Origin: Bacteroidales bacterium
GTDB lineage: Bacteria; Bacteroidota; Bacteroidia; Bacteroidales; B18-G4
Direction of reading: 5' to 3'
Length of the DNA: 64,000 nt
Assembly (NCBI GenBank): GCA_018400295.1
Contig: JAGYMZ010000005.1
Span: 1 to 64,000 of the forward strand
The notes beneath the pieces are model-generated. The model worked only from the letters and a program-made list of their open reading frames with translations, did no database searches and had not been told where the DNA came from. Shown here piece after piece: positions 1 through 6,890 of this stretch (position 1 is the stretch's first letter; every line of letters begins with the position of its first letter). The position numbers were made by a program, and so were the translations under genes.

Positions 1-9
1 AAAATGGGT

Positions 10-26
10 CCAGGGTTCTACCCTGG
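10..26. other. Small GC hairpin at window edge
   Basis: A perfect 6-bp stem (CCAGGG/CCCTGG, 10-15 with 21-26) encloses a TTCTA loop. No T-tract follows, so it is only terminator-like. It may belong to a gene left of the window. Confidence 0.3.
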
Positions 27-155
27 GGTTAAATACCGTTTATTACATTGTTGCAATAATTATGTCCGGTTGTTAAAAAAAATGTAGAAAAAAAGGGAAC
101 AAAATGCATCGCGGGGTATAAATATATAGACAAATACGTAGAAAATATCCCAATC

Positions 156-854
156 ATGCAAAGTAAATTCATTCCCGGCATTTATTTGTATTGTGATCAG
201 TGGTGTGAACGATGTCATTTAAAGTTTTTCTGTTCTGCTTTCGCCAACAACTCCATGTTGCCGGATGCAAATGGAAGCGAGTATATGCCGCCGGAAGGGC
301 TTCCATATTTAGAGCATGGATCCTGCGATCATTGTTTATCTGAACGGGAACGCCAGGGATACGATAAAGGTCGTATGCCCGGATCGGGCAATGGTCTGTC
401 TGTCTCCCGATGCGACGATGAGGCCTTGTGTCATATTGCGCTCGAATACGCTAAAAGTGTTTATGCCTGGTTTGAAAAAAACCGGGATGAGATCCGGAGC
501 TTGGGTTGTGAATTGGCTACTCTGGATAAGCATGAAAAGTGGAAGTTTGAAGACGTAATCCTGATTTTTTACAGGTACGGGTATCTGATTTATCATAAAC
601 TTATCTTTGCGCTTGACAACCATGCCAATATTAAGGTTGCGGATGGGGATAAATATCTGGGGGCGGTAAAAGTTGCCCTTATTGCTTGTGAGAAAACACA
701 AGGAGCTTTATGCAGATTGTTGAAATGGTGGGATAATGAAGACGAGATCCTGGAATTTCTGCTCAGCCTGAACGTGCTGAAAAAGAGGATTATTGCCAGT
801 TTTCCTAAGGCCCCGCATTTTAAAAGACCGGGATTTGATATTGATGAAATGTGA
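156..854 (+). CDS. Conserved hypothetical protein with N-terminal Cys cluster
   Basis: This 232-residue protein has no function I can name. Near the N-terminus it carries a four-cysteine cluster, C13-x3-C17-x2-C20-x5-C26, inside the string YCDQWCERC, followed by a second pair C57/C60. Spacing of this kind suits a metal or Fe-S site, but that is inference. The rest is predicted soluble and mostly helical, with Trp/Tyr-rich stretches around 100-150 and a basic C-terminal third. There is no signal peptide or membrane segment. It stands alone: downstream lies a hairpin that starts in its stop codon and then about 400 bp of non-coding DNA. The start ATG follows an A-rich leader. Confidence 0.7.
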   Translation: MQSKFIPGIYLYCDQWCERCHLKFFCSAFANNSMLPDANGSEYMPPEGLPYLEHGSCDHCLSERERQGYDKGRMPGSGNGLSVSRCDDEALCHIALEYAKSVYAWFEKNRDEIRSLGCELATLDKHEKWKFEDVILIFYRYGYLIYHKLIFALDNHANIKVADGDKYLGAVKVALIACEKTQGALCRLLKWWDNEDEILEFLLSLNVLKKRIIASFPKAPHFKRPGFDIDEM

Positions 855-872
855 TCCCGGATTCCCGGGATC
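853..872 (+). terminator. Hairpin at the stop codon of the Cys-cluster gene
   Basis: A perfect 8-bp stem GATCCCGG/CCGGGATC (853-860 with 865-872) with loop ATTC begins inside the TGA stop. There is no T-tract, so intrinsic termination is uncertain; it may instead stabilise the mRNA 3' end. Confidence 0.4.
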
Positions 873-1007
873 GCAGTCAGGATTTATGTATTTGTTGGAC
901 GGTACCAGCAATATCGGAAGGATGTTTTCGTTGAAAATATTTCAGGGACACAGACCTGTTCAAGGGTGAACATAATGCAAATTATTAATGTCTAACTAAG
1001 AGGATAT

Positions 1008-1089
1008 GGACAGGTGCCGGATTGTAAAACCTCACTACTTGCTTTATACCGGGAGTTAAGGAGCCCGGTAACCGGCCCTGTCCTTTTTT
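1008..1089 (+). ncRNA. Candidate structured small RNA ending in a terminator
   Basis: The two ends pair: GGACAGG (1008-1014) with CCTGTCC (1077-1083), continued by GCCGG (1016-1020) with CCGGC (1072-1076), one T bulged. This 12-bp helix encloses a 26-nt single-stranded stretch and a 7-bp hairpin, TACCGGG (1047-1053) with CCCGGTA (1064-1070), with a purine-rich loop. Six T residues follow directly (1084-1089). The whole reads as an independent small RNA or a terminated riboswitch-like leader. No good TAnnTTTG box sits just upstream, and it matches no RNA family I recognise. Confidence 0.4.
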
Positions 1090-1168
1090 CTGCCATCACA
1101 TCCAGGCCGGGTGCAATTTTGTCATGTCATTTGCCCGGTTACCCCGCTTTCCCGGAACCCTGTGCCAA

Positions 1169-1191
1169 CACTCCCGGTGAGTGCTTTTTTT
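1169..1191 (+). terminator. Short hairpin with T-run
   Basis: CACTC (1169-1173) pairs with GAGTG (1179-1183) around a CCGGT loop and is followed by seven T residues (1185-1191). The stem is only 5 bp, so strength is doubtful. It would end any transcript reading through 1008-1089 before the next gene. Confidence 0.4.
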
Positions 1192-1263
1192 CTTTCCGGG
1201 ATCCATTAGCCTGCAGGTCCTTTGGCACATAAATTGATATGGGGCTATTCCAAATGAATAATA

Positions 1264-1848
1264 ATGGCACTAAAGGAAATACAATCGCATCAGGATCTTT
1301 TGCTAGGATTAGAGGAGAAGAAAAAGTCCTACATCCTCTTATTTAAGGGTGGTTCGGAGCAGAGTGCATGTGCTTTGGAAAACATTATGAAGGCATCAGA
1401 AAACCATAAAGATGTCAATGTTATGTATGCGGATGTGAGACAGGTGAGGGATATACATGCAAAATATGATGTGCGGACCGTTCCTTCTATGTTGGTGTTT
1501 GATGGTAAGGATTTTAAAAATGTCATCAAAGGGTGTCAAAATGTTGATTATGTTAATTCGATTTTTGAAAATGCAGTTTTTAGAGCCCGAAGCAACGAAG
1601 AAGAAAAACCTCAAAAAAATGTAACCGTATATTCTACACCTGCCTGCACATGGTGTAACGCATTAAAATCCCATTTAAGGAAACATCGTGTGGTCTTTAC
1701 GGATATTGATATAAGTCAGGATCCTTCCTCCGCTGAGGAACTGGTCCGGAGGTCAGGCCAGCAAGGTGTTCCCCAAACCGAAATTGATGGTGAGATCATT
1801 GTAGGGTTTGATAAAACACGGATCAATAAGTTGTTGGGGGTTGGATAG
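1264..1848 (+). CDS. Thioredoxin-like / glutaredoxin two-domain protein
   Basis: This is a 194-residue cytoplasmic protein with two thioredoxin folds in tandem. Residues 1-105 form a thioredoxin-like domain that keeps the cis-proline motif (TVPS, P74), but the place of the WCGPC active site reads GGSEQSAC (29-36), so the usual CxxC is missing. Residues 118-194 form a glutaredoxin/NrdH/YruB-type domain with an intact C128-T-W-C131 site, cis-Pro 170 and the terminal IVGFD motif (179-183). The second domain can therefore catalyse dithiol chemistry, while the first may bind partners. A GroES gene follows 50 bp downstream on the same strand, possibly co-transcribed. The physiological substrate is unknown. 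Confidence 0.85.
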   Translation: MALKEIQSHQDLLLGLEEKKKSYILLFKGGSEQSACALENIMKASENHKDVNVMYADVRQVRDIHAKYDVRTVPSMLVFDGKDFKNVIKGCQNVDYVNSIFENAVFRARSNEEEKPQKNVTVYSTPACTWCNALKSHLRKHRVVFTDIDISQDPSSAEELVRRSGQQGVPQTEIDGEIIVGFDKTRINKLLGVG

Positions 1849-1898
1849 GGGATGAAGATAAAAGATAAAAGTGTAGTTAATCGATAAAACAAGGAATC

Positions 1899-2186
1899 AT
1901 GAAAGAATTACAACCATTAAATCAGAATGTCATACTGGATTTGAGTATGGAAAAGAAGGAAGAGAAAACAGCCAGCGGGATCATCATACCGGAATCGGCA
2001 AAAGAAAAACCCCTTCATGCACCTGTTGTATCTATTGGCAATGTGGAAAATGTGGAGATCAAGGTGGGTGATGTGGTCTTTTATAAAAAGTTTTCAGGGA
2101 CCGAGCTGGAATTTGAAGGGAAAAAATACCTGATCTTGCCTTACGCGGATCTTTTGGCGAAGGTAGTTGAAACGGAAGAGATATAA
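1899..2186 (+). CDS. Solitary GroES-family co-chaperonin
   Basis: The 95-residue product has the Cpn10 fold pattern: N-terminal strand PLNQNVIL, a mobile-loop region with SGIIIPESAKEKP (26-38), GDVVFYKKFSGTEL and a C-terminal YLILPYADLLA. GroES normally caps the GroEL chaperonin in the cytosol. No groEL lies beside it, and the preceding gene is the redox fusion. Either the main groES-groEL operon is elsewhere and this is a second copy, or the genome separates the two. The mobile loop has EKTASGIIIP in place of the usual ETKSAGGIVL, a moderate divergence. A strong terminator follows. Confidence 0.88.
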   Translation: MKELQPLNQNVILDLSMEKKEEKTASGIIIPESAKEKPLHAPVVSIGNVENVEIKVGDVVFYKKFSGTELEFEGKKYLILPYADLLAKVVETEEI

Positions 2187-2212
2187 CCACGAAATATACC
2201 GCACAACGCGAC

Positions 2213-2253
2213 AAGGGTGGCTTTTCGGAATAGCAGAGGCCACCCTTTTCTTT
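2213..2253 (+). terminator. Intrinsic terminator after groES-like gene
   Basis: A 9-bp stem AAGGGTGGC/GCCACCCTT (2213-2221 with 2239-2247) is followed by a T-rich run (TTTTCTTTTC). Confidence 0.85.
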
Positions 2254-2285
2254 TCTATGGCGGTTTTAGATTAAAAAAACTTTCC

Positions 2286-2293
2286 TATTTTCG
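2286..2293 (+). promoter_or_regulatory. Possible -7 box (TATTTTCG) abutting the sulfotransferase start
   Basis: TATTTTCG matches TAnnTTTG at 7 of 8 positions and ends 3 bp before the ATG at 2297. If used, the transcript would start at or inside the first codons, giving a leaderless mRNA or forcing use of a later start. Confidence 0.4.
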
Positions 2294-2296
2294 CGC

Positions 2297-3442
2297 ATGG
2301 CCAGGAAGTCTCATTACACCCTTAAGGAGAATTTTCAGATATACCTGCCTCCCGTCGTAGGATATTCGTTTATCCATCTGATCGCCATGTTATTCCGGTA
2401 CCGGATACAATGGAAATATTTGGGCCGTTCCGTGGTCATATGCCTGATCAGTTTCATTGGAATTCCTTTCAGGATCTATGAAAATATACGTTATCGTTCG
2501 AAGATCAACGATTTTGATCTCCCAGAGGATCCCATTTTCATTATTGGTCACTGGCGAAGCGGAACCACATATCTGCACAATATTATCAGCCATGATGAAC
2601 ATATGGGATATGTGACTACCTATCAGACTGTCTTTCCAAATGCGCTTTTCCGAAGTCCGGGACGATTAATTTTTCGTTCTTTCATGCGCTTGCTGATCCC
2701 TTCTTCAAGGAAAGGGGATAATGTGCAACTTGGTGTGGAGTATCCCCAGGAAGAAGAATTTGCAATCGGGGCAGCACGCGGCACATGTTTTTATTATTTC
2801 TGGTATTTTCCCCGGAAATTGAGGGAATTCTACAGGGAGAATATAAATTTTCAGGACAATGCCCAAAAAGGAACGTTTTCAAAAGAATATAAGAAAGTGA
2901 TCACCAAGGCCATGATGTATTCGGGAAAACCCGTGTTTATTTCAAAAAACCCATCGAATACAGGAAGAGTGAAGTTGTTGCTTGAACTTTTCCCAAAAGC
3001 ACGGTTTATTTATATATACCGGAATCCGGTTTCGGTAATCCTTTCCACCCGGAACTTCTTTGATAAAATGATGCCCGTATTATGGCTTCAGGAGTTGAGG
3101 CCGGAGGAGCGAAAAAGGGAGATCTACATGCTTTACAGGAATATTATGGGAAAATACCTGGAGGAGCGATCCCTTATTCCTGAAGGACAGTTGATTGAGG
3201 TTAAATTTGAGGAATTTGAACACAATCCCGTTCCCTGGCTGGAAAAGATTTATAGCCGGTTGAAGATATCCGGTTATGAAAAAGCCCGCCTGGATTTTGA
3301 GCATTATTTTGCCCGTGCCAGGAAATATAAAAAGAATACCTACACCATCCGGGATAATGACCTTAAGGATATTTTGGAACATACACGGGAATATATGGAA
3401 GCCTGGGGATACGATTTACCGGAGAACCTGGAAATCCGATAG
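2297..3442 (+). CDS. Sulfotransferase family protein
   Basis: This 381-residue protein belongs to the PAPS-dependent sulfotransferase superfamily (Sulfotransfer_3 type). The 5'-phosphosulfate loop is GHWRSGTTYLH at about 84-94. The 3'-phosphate region is seen in KNPSNTGR (about 220) and in IYIYRNPVSVILST further on. The N-terminal 70 residues contain hydrophobic stretches (around 18-34 and 45-58), suggesting membrane association, as in enzymes that sulfate glycans or lipids. The acceptor is not known. The gene is monocistronic: a terminator precedes it and a convergent gene follows. Confidence 0.8.
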   Translation: MARKSHYTLKENFQIYLPPVVGYSFIHLIAMLFRYRIQWKYLGRSVVICLISFIGIPFRIYENIRYRSKINDFDLPEDPIFIIGHWRSGTTYLHNIISHDEHMGYVTTYQTVFPNALFRSPGRLIFRSFMRLLIPSSRKGDNVQLGVEYPQEEEFAIGAARGTCFYYFWYFPRKLREFYRENINFQDNAQKGTFSKEYKKVITKAMMYSGKPVFISKNPSNTGRVKLLLELFPKARFIYIYRNPVSVILSTRNFFDKMMPVLWLQELRPEERKREIYMLYRNIMGKYLEERSLIPEGQLIEVKFEEFEHNPVPWLEKIYSRLKISGYEKARLDFEHYFARARKYKKNTYTIRDNDLKDILEHTREYMEAWGYDLPENLEIR

Positions 3443-3514
3443 ATTTGCAATGTGGTGGGTATGGGCTTATGCCTGTTGAAACATGAATGTCCGGCACGAA
3501 TGTACACATTGTAT

Positions 3515-3538
3515 ATGCAGGATCATACATGCAGGATC
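3515..3538. repeat. Short direct repeat in a convergent gap
   Basis: ATGCAGGATC occurs at 3515-3524 and again at 3529-3538, followed by GATC and eight T residues. It lies between the convergent sulfotransferase and dipeptidyl peptidase genes. It may be part of a weak terminator or chance. Confidence 0.35.
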
Positions 3539-3572
3539 GATCTTTTTTTTGTCTGTTCCGGTTCTTAAGGGA

Positions 3573-5618
3573 TCAGTTATATGTCGGTAAAAATGCGTAT
3601 GCTTTGCTGTAATGCAACATCTGTTCCGTGTAGTCGTCCGGGAATTCAATGTGTATATCCACGATCTTTTTGCCTTCGTAAACCGGTTTGAGTACGGGAT
3701 TGATGAAGCCGCCGTAAGGAGCCAGGTTCAGTTTTGCATATCTTTCTTTGACTTCTTTGTGTAGTTCAGGATCTACTTTAACAGCGTATGTTTCCACCAG
3801 GGTTTTTCCGGCATTGTAATCGCCCTCGGATTTGATCCGCTGGACTTCAGCCAGCAACGTACCGATATGTGCCCTTAGTTTTTGGTAGTCATTGATACGT
3901 ACGTAAGTTTTTCCATCTTTTTTGAAAAATTCGATCACATGGTCTTTTCCCCCTTTTTCATAACACCATTTTGAGATCAGTTGTCTGTTGCGCATGTGTG
4001 CCTGTTCGATTTCTTTGCCCAATTCGATCCGTGTCAGCTGGGTCATGATGCCGTTGCGTATGTAGTTGTCGTATTCTGCTTTTGCGGCGTCCGGGTTGGG
4101 AAGCAGTCCGAGCGTAACCAAATTGGGATCCATTATATAATACAGTGCAAACAGATCAGCCCTGGCTTCCTCCAGGGGGGAGGAATAGCTTTTCAGTGCT
4201 TCCGGGCTTGTTCCGGGAAGCAATTGGCCCGAAGCATGCCCGATGCACTCATGCAGATCCGTATGGAGGTTTCCGGCAAGACTGCCGTATTTTTTCTGCC
4301 GCTCAATTTCTTCCCGGGAGGCGGCAAATTCTTCCAGGAAACCACTTTCCATGGATACCTGATCGTAGGCATAAGTAATGTTATCCATGGTCACCGATTT
4401 GGAGCCGTGTTCTTTCCGGATCCAGTCTGCATTGGGGAGGTTGATCCCAATCGGTGTGGTTGGATAACAGTCTCCTCCCAGATGGGCTACCGTAATAACT
4501 TTGGCGGTGACGCCTTTGACTTCATCCTTTTTGAACCTGGGATCCACCGGAGAGTTGTCCTCAAACCACTGTGCATTTTCGCTGATGATCTCCGTTCTTT
4601 TTGTAGCTTCCATATTTTTGAAATTTACAACGGACTCCCAGGTAGCTTTCATGCCCAAAGGATCACCGTAAACTTCAATAAAACCGTTTACATAGTCAAT
4701 AAAGGCATTGTTATCATTGAGCCACATAACATTATATTCGTCCCAGGCTTTCAGGTCGCCGCTTTGATAATACTCAATGAGTTTGTCAAGCGCCGCTTTC
4801 TGCTGATCATTATCGGCTACATCCCTGGCTTTGTCCAGCCAGTATACGATCTTTTCAATGGCGGGTCCGTAAAGGCCACCGATTTTATAAACTTTTTCCA
4901 CGATCCGGCCATCTGTTTTCATTACCTTGGAATTAAGACCATAGGATACCGGGCTATGGTCTTCCGGGTTTTTCATATTTTCATAATATGCCAGCACTTC
5001 TTCCTGGCTGACATCTTCGTAAAAATTTGTTGCCGATTCTACAACCATATCTTTTCCGGGATCGGTAACGATTTTTTTTGAGGCTACCCCGGGATCAAAG
5101 ATCACTTTTGTGAGACGTTCCGAGAATTCTTCCGGGCTTTCTCCATTTCTTAAAGGGAAAACCGAACCCGGTGCGTTGTTAATGAGTTCTGCGAAATAGG
5201 ACCTGTTGAATTCCGGCAGGATTTTATCGGTGGAATAATGATGATGTATGCCGTTGGCGAACCAGATGCGTTTGAGGTATACGACAAATTTATCCCAGTC
5301 CCTGTCCTGCCTGCTGCCCTGGTAGTTTTTCAGTATCTCTTCAAGGGACCGGCGTACCATTAGGTTATATTTGTAATTTTGGTCGAAGGTAATGTCCCTT
5401 CCTGCCAGGGCGGCTTCGCTGAGATGGTAGATATATGTTTTTTGCCTCAGGTTAAGACTGTCCCAGCCAGGGATCCGGTAGCGCATAACTTTTAGGTCTG
5501 CAAACTGCTCCACCATGTATTGAAAGTCATCTTGTTCTGTGCTGCCATTATTATTTGTTGTACAGGAATGGTTCATGAGTGCGTATGCAAGTGCCATGAG
5601 GATGATGATTTGTCTCAT
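3573..5618 (-). CDS. Dipeptidyl peptidase III (M49) lipoprotein
   Basis: The 681-residue product is a zinc aminopeptidase of family M49, which releases dipeptides from peptide N-termini. The catalytic motif HECIGH is at 456-461, the short HExxGH form found in Bacteroides enzymes rather than the eukaryotic HELLGH. The second zinc motif, EEARAD, is at 483-488 (E484 as likely ligand). The N-terminus is a lipoprotein signal ending in NHSC (Cys19), placing the enzyme on a periplasm-facing or surface membrane. Database entries of this family are often labelled dihydrofolate reductase, wrongly. It follows gcvT by 65 bp on the same strand and may share its promoter. Confidence 0.9.
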   Translation of the reverse strand: MRQIIILMALAYALMNHSCTTNNNGSTEQDDFQYMVEQFADLKVMRYRIPGWDSLNLRQKTYIYHLSEAALAGRDITFDQNYKYNLMVRRSLEEILKNYQGSRQDRDWDKFVVYLKRIWFANGIHHHYSTDKILPEFNRSYFAELINNAPGSVFPLRNGESPEEFSERLTKVIFDPGVASKKIVTDPGKDMVVESATNFYEDVSQEEVLAYYENMKNPEDHSPVSYGLNSKVMKTDGRIVEKVYKIGGLYGPAIEKIVYWLDKARDVADNDQQKAALDKLIEYYQSGDLKAWDEYNVMWLNDNNAFIDYVNGFIEVYGDPLGMKATWESVVNFKNMEATKRTEIISENAQWFEDNSPVDPRFKKDEVKGVTAKVITVAHLGGDCYPTTPIGINLPNADWIRKEHGSKSVTMDNITYAYDQVSMESGFLEEFAASREEIERQKKYGSLAGNLHTDLHECIGHASGQLLPGTSPEALKSYSSPLEEARADLFALYYIMDPNLVTLGLLPNPDAAKAEYDNYIRNGIMTQLTRIELGKEIEQAHMRNRQLISKWCYEKGGKDHVIEFFKKDGKTYVRINDYQKLRAHIGTLLAEVQRIKSEGDYNAGKTLVETYAVKVDPELHKEVKERYAKLNLAPYGGFINPVLKPVYEGKKIVDIHIEFPDDYTEQMLHYSKAYAFLPTYN

Positions 5619-5683
5619 TGTTACTGATTCAACGAAGGTGGGGGTGTGTGTTATGTACCCGGCAAGGTCCCTTTGTGATGCCC

Positions 5684-6778
5684 TTAAGCATCACCCTTGT
5701 AAAACGGCAGTTTCACAATCTTCCCTTTCACCAGCTTATTCCGGATCTTTATATAAATTTCATTATCCAGGGCAGCATGTTCTTTGGCGATATACCCCAT
5801 ACCTATGGGAATTTTCAGGGAAGGGGACATTGTTCCTGAGGTGACTGTCCCGATCGTATTGCCATCGGCGTCACATATATCATAATTTTTCCGGGGAATC
5901 CCTTTGTCAATCATTTCAAATCCGCGCAGTCTCCGCGTAATGCCTTCTTCTTTTTGCTTTGCCAGGAAATCGCGGTCGATAAAATCATTGCCTTCCGTAA
6001 ATTTAGTGATCCAGCCCAGTCCGGCCTCCAAAGGGGAGGTTGTTGCATCGATGTCGTTGCCATACAGGCAAAAACCCATTTCCAGCCTGAGTGTATCCCT
6101 GGCTGCCAGTCCTATGGGCTTGATCCCGTTTTCTTTGCCGGCTTCCAGAACTTTTTTGTATATCTTTTCAGCATCTTCGTTGGCCATGTATATCTCACAA
6201 CCACCGGAACCTGTATACCCCGTTGTAGAAAGAATGACATCTTTAACGCCTGCGAATGACAGCTTTTTAAAGGTATAATATTTCATACCGGTAATATTTT
6301 CATCCGTGAGTTTTTGCATGGCTTTAAGGGCATCAGGACCCTGCACAGCCAGTTGGGATATCTCATCTGAGGCATTATGCAGTTCTGCTCCCCGGGTATT
6401 TTGCTTCTGGCACCATGCCCAGTCTTTCTCTATGTTTGCCGCATTGACTACGAGCAAATAAGTTTCTTCATCCATACGATAAACCAAAAGGTCATCCACA
6501 ATACCTCCGTTTCCATTTGGGAAGCAGGTATACTGAACTTTGCCGTCGGACAGTCTGGATACATCATTGGATGTCACACGCTGAACAAATTCAAAGGCAT
6601 TCGGTCCCCTGACCCAGAATTCGCCCATATGGGATACATCAAATACTCCCACACCTTTTCTGACCGTTTCGTGTTCAATAGTAACGCCATCAAATTGCAC
6701 AGGCATATAATAACCTGCAAAGTCAACCATCTTGGCACCCATAGATTCATGCATGCCGGAAAGAGCAGTACGTTTCAT
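5684..6778 (-). CDS. gcvT: Aminomethyltransferase, glycine cleavage T protein
   Basis: A full-length T protein (364 residues) of the glycine cleavage system. It transfers the methylene group from aminomethyl-lipoyl GcvH to tetrahydrofolate and releases ammonia. Family landmarks are visible: the N-terminal FDVSHMGEF region, the folate-binding LAVQGPDA segment, [11 protein letters not shown], and the C-terminal [12 protein letters not shown] barrel motif. gcvP lies 10.4 kb away on the opposite strand, and gcvH and lpd are not in the window, so the system is dispersed. A TAnnTTTG box lies 40 bp upstream. Confidence 0.95.
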   Translation of the reverse strand: MKRTALSGMHESMGAKMVDFAGYYMPVQFDGVTIEHETVRKGVGVFDVSHMGEFWVRGPNAFEFVQRVTSNDVSRLSDGKVQYTCFPNGNGGIVDDLLVYRMDEETYLLVVNAANIEKDWAWCQKQNTRGAELHNASDEISQLAVQGPDALKAMQKLTDENITGMKYYTFKKLSFAGVKDVILSTTGYTGSGGCEIYMANEDAEKIYKKVLEAGKENGIKPIGLAARDTLRLEMGFCLYGNDIDATTSPLEAGLGWITKFTEGNDFIDRDFLAKQKEEGITRRLRGFEMIDKGIPRKNYDICDADGNTIGTVTSGTMSPSLKIPIGMGYIAKEHAALDNEIYIKIRNKLVKGKIVKLPFYKGDA

Positions 6779-6817
6779 TTCTGAAATTATTTTTGTTTAA
6801 CTTCCGTGTATAACCCA

Positions 6818-6825
6818 CAAAAGTA
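6818..6825 (-). promoter_or_regulatory. -7 box of gcvT
   Basis: On the minus strand this reads TACTTTTG, a perfect TAnnTTTG, 40 bp before the gcvT start. No clear TTG is found at the -33 position. Confidence 0.6.
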
Positions 6826-6870
6826 GTAAATCCTGCAGGATATCCGGGGTTCAAATCTGATTTTTCTTTT

Positions 6871-6878
6871 TATCTTTG
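6871..6878 (+). promoter_or_regulatory. -7 box of the CapD-like gene
   Basis: TATCTTTG is a perfect TAnnTTTG ending 12 bp before the ATG at 6891. A TTG inside this box could be read as an earlier in-frame start at 6876, but it cannot be transcribed from this promoter. A second match, TATTTTTG, is at 6788-6795. Confidence 0.65.
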
Positions 6879-6890
6879 GAAGTTTATTTT

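Larger units (their letters stand above)
855..1263 (+). other. 409-bp non-coding region
   Basis: No convincing coding region lies here. The one short open frame, at 1014-1232, begins inside a strong RNA stem and has biased, low-information composition. The region holds the stop-codon hairpin, a structured RNA candidate at 1008-1089 and a second hairpin plus T-run at 1169-1191. I found no tRNA, SRP or tmRNA signature. This is the only gap above 300 bp in the window. Confidence 0.6.

Noticed and set aside
1008-1089. SRP RNA, 6S RNA or tmRNA
   Set aside because: The GGAAGGAAGCAGC-type SRP apical motif and the tRNA-like ends of tmRNA are absent, and the length of about 80 nt is too short for 6S RNA.
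1014-1232. 72-codon plus-strand frame in the non-coding region
   Set aside because: Starts in the 5' arm of the RNA helix and reads through two T-runs; no promoter and no recognisable protein.
3981-5081. Long plus-strand open frame of 366 codons
   Set aside because: It lies wholly antisense to the dipeptidyl peptidase gene, whose product has clear catalytic motifs; the antisense translation is Phe/Cys-rich without any domain.
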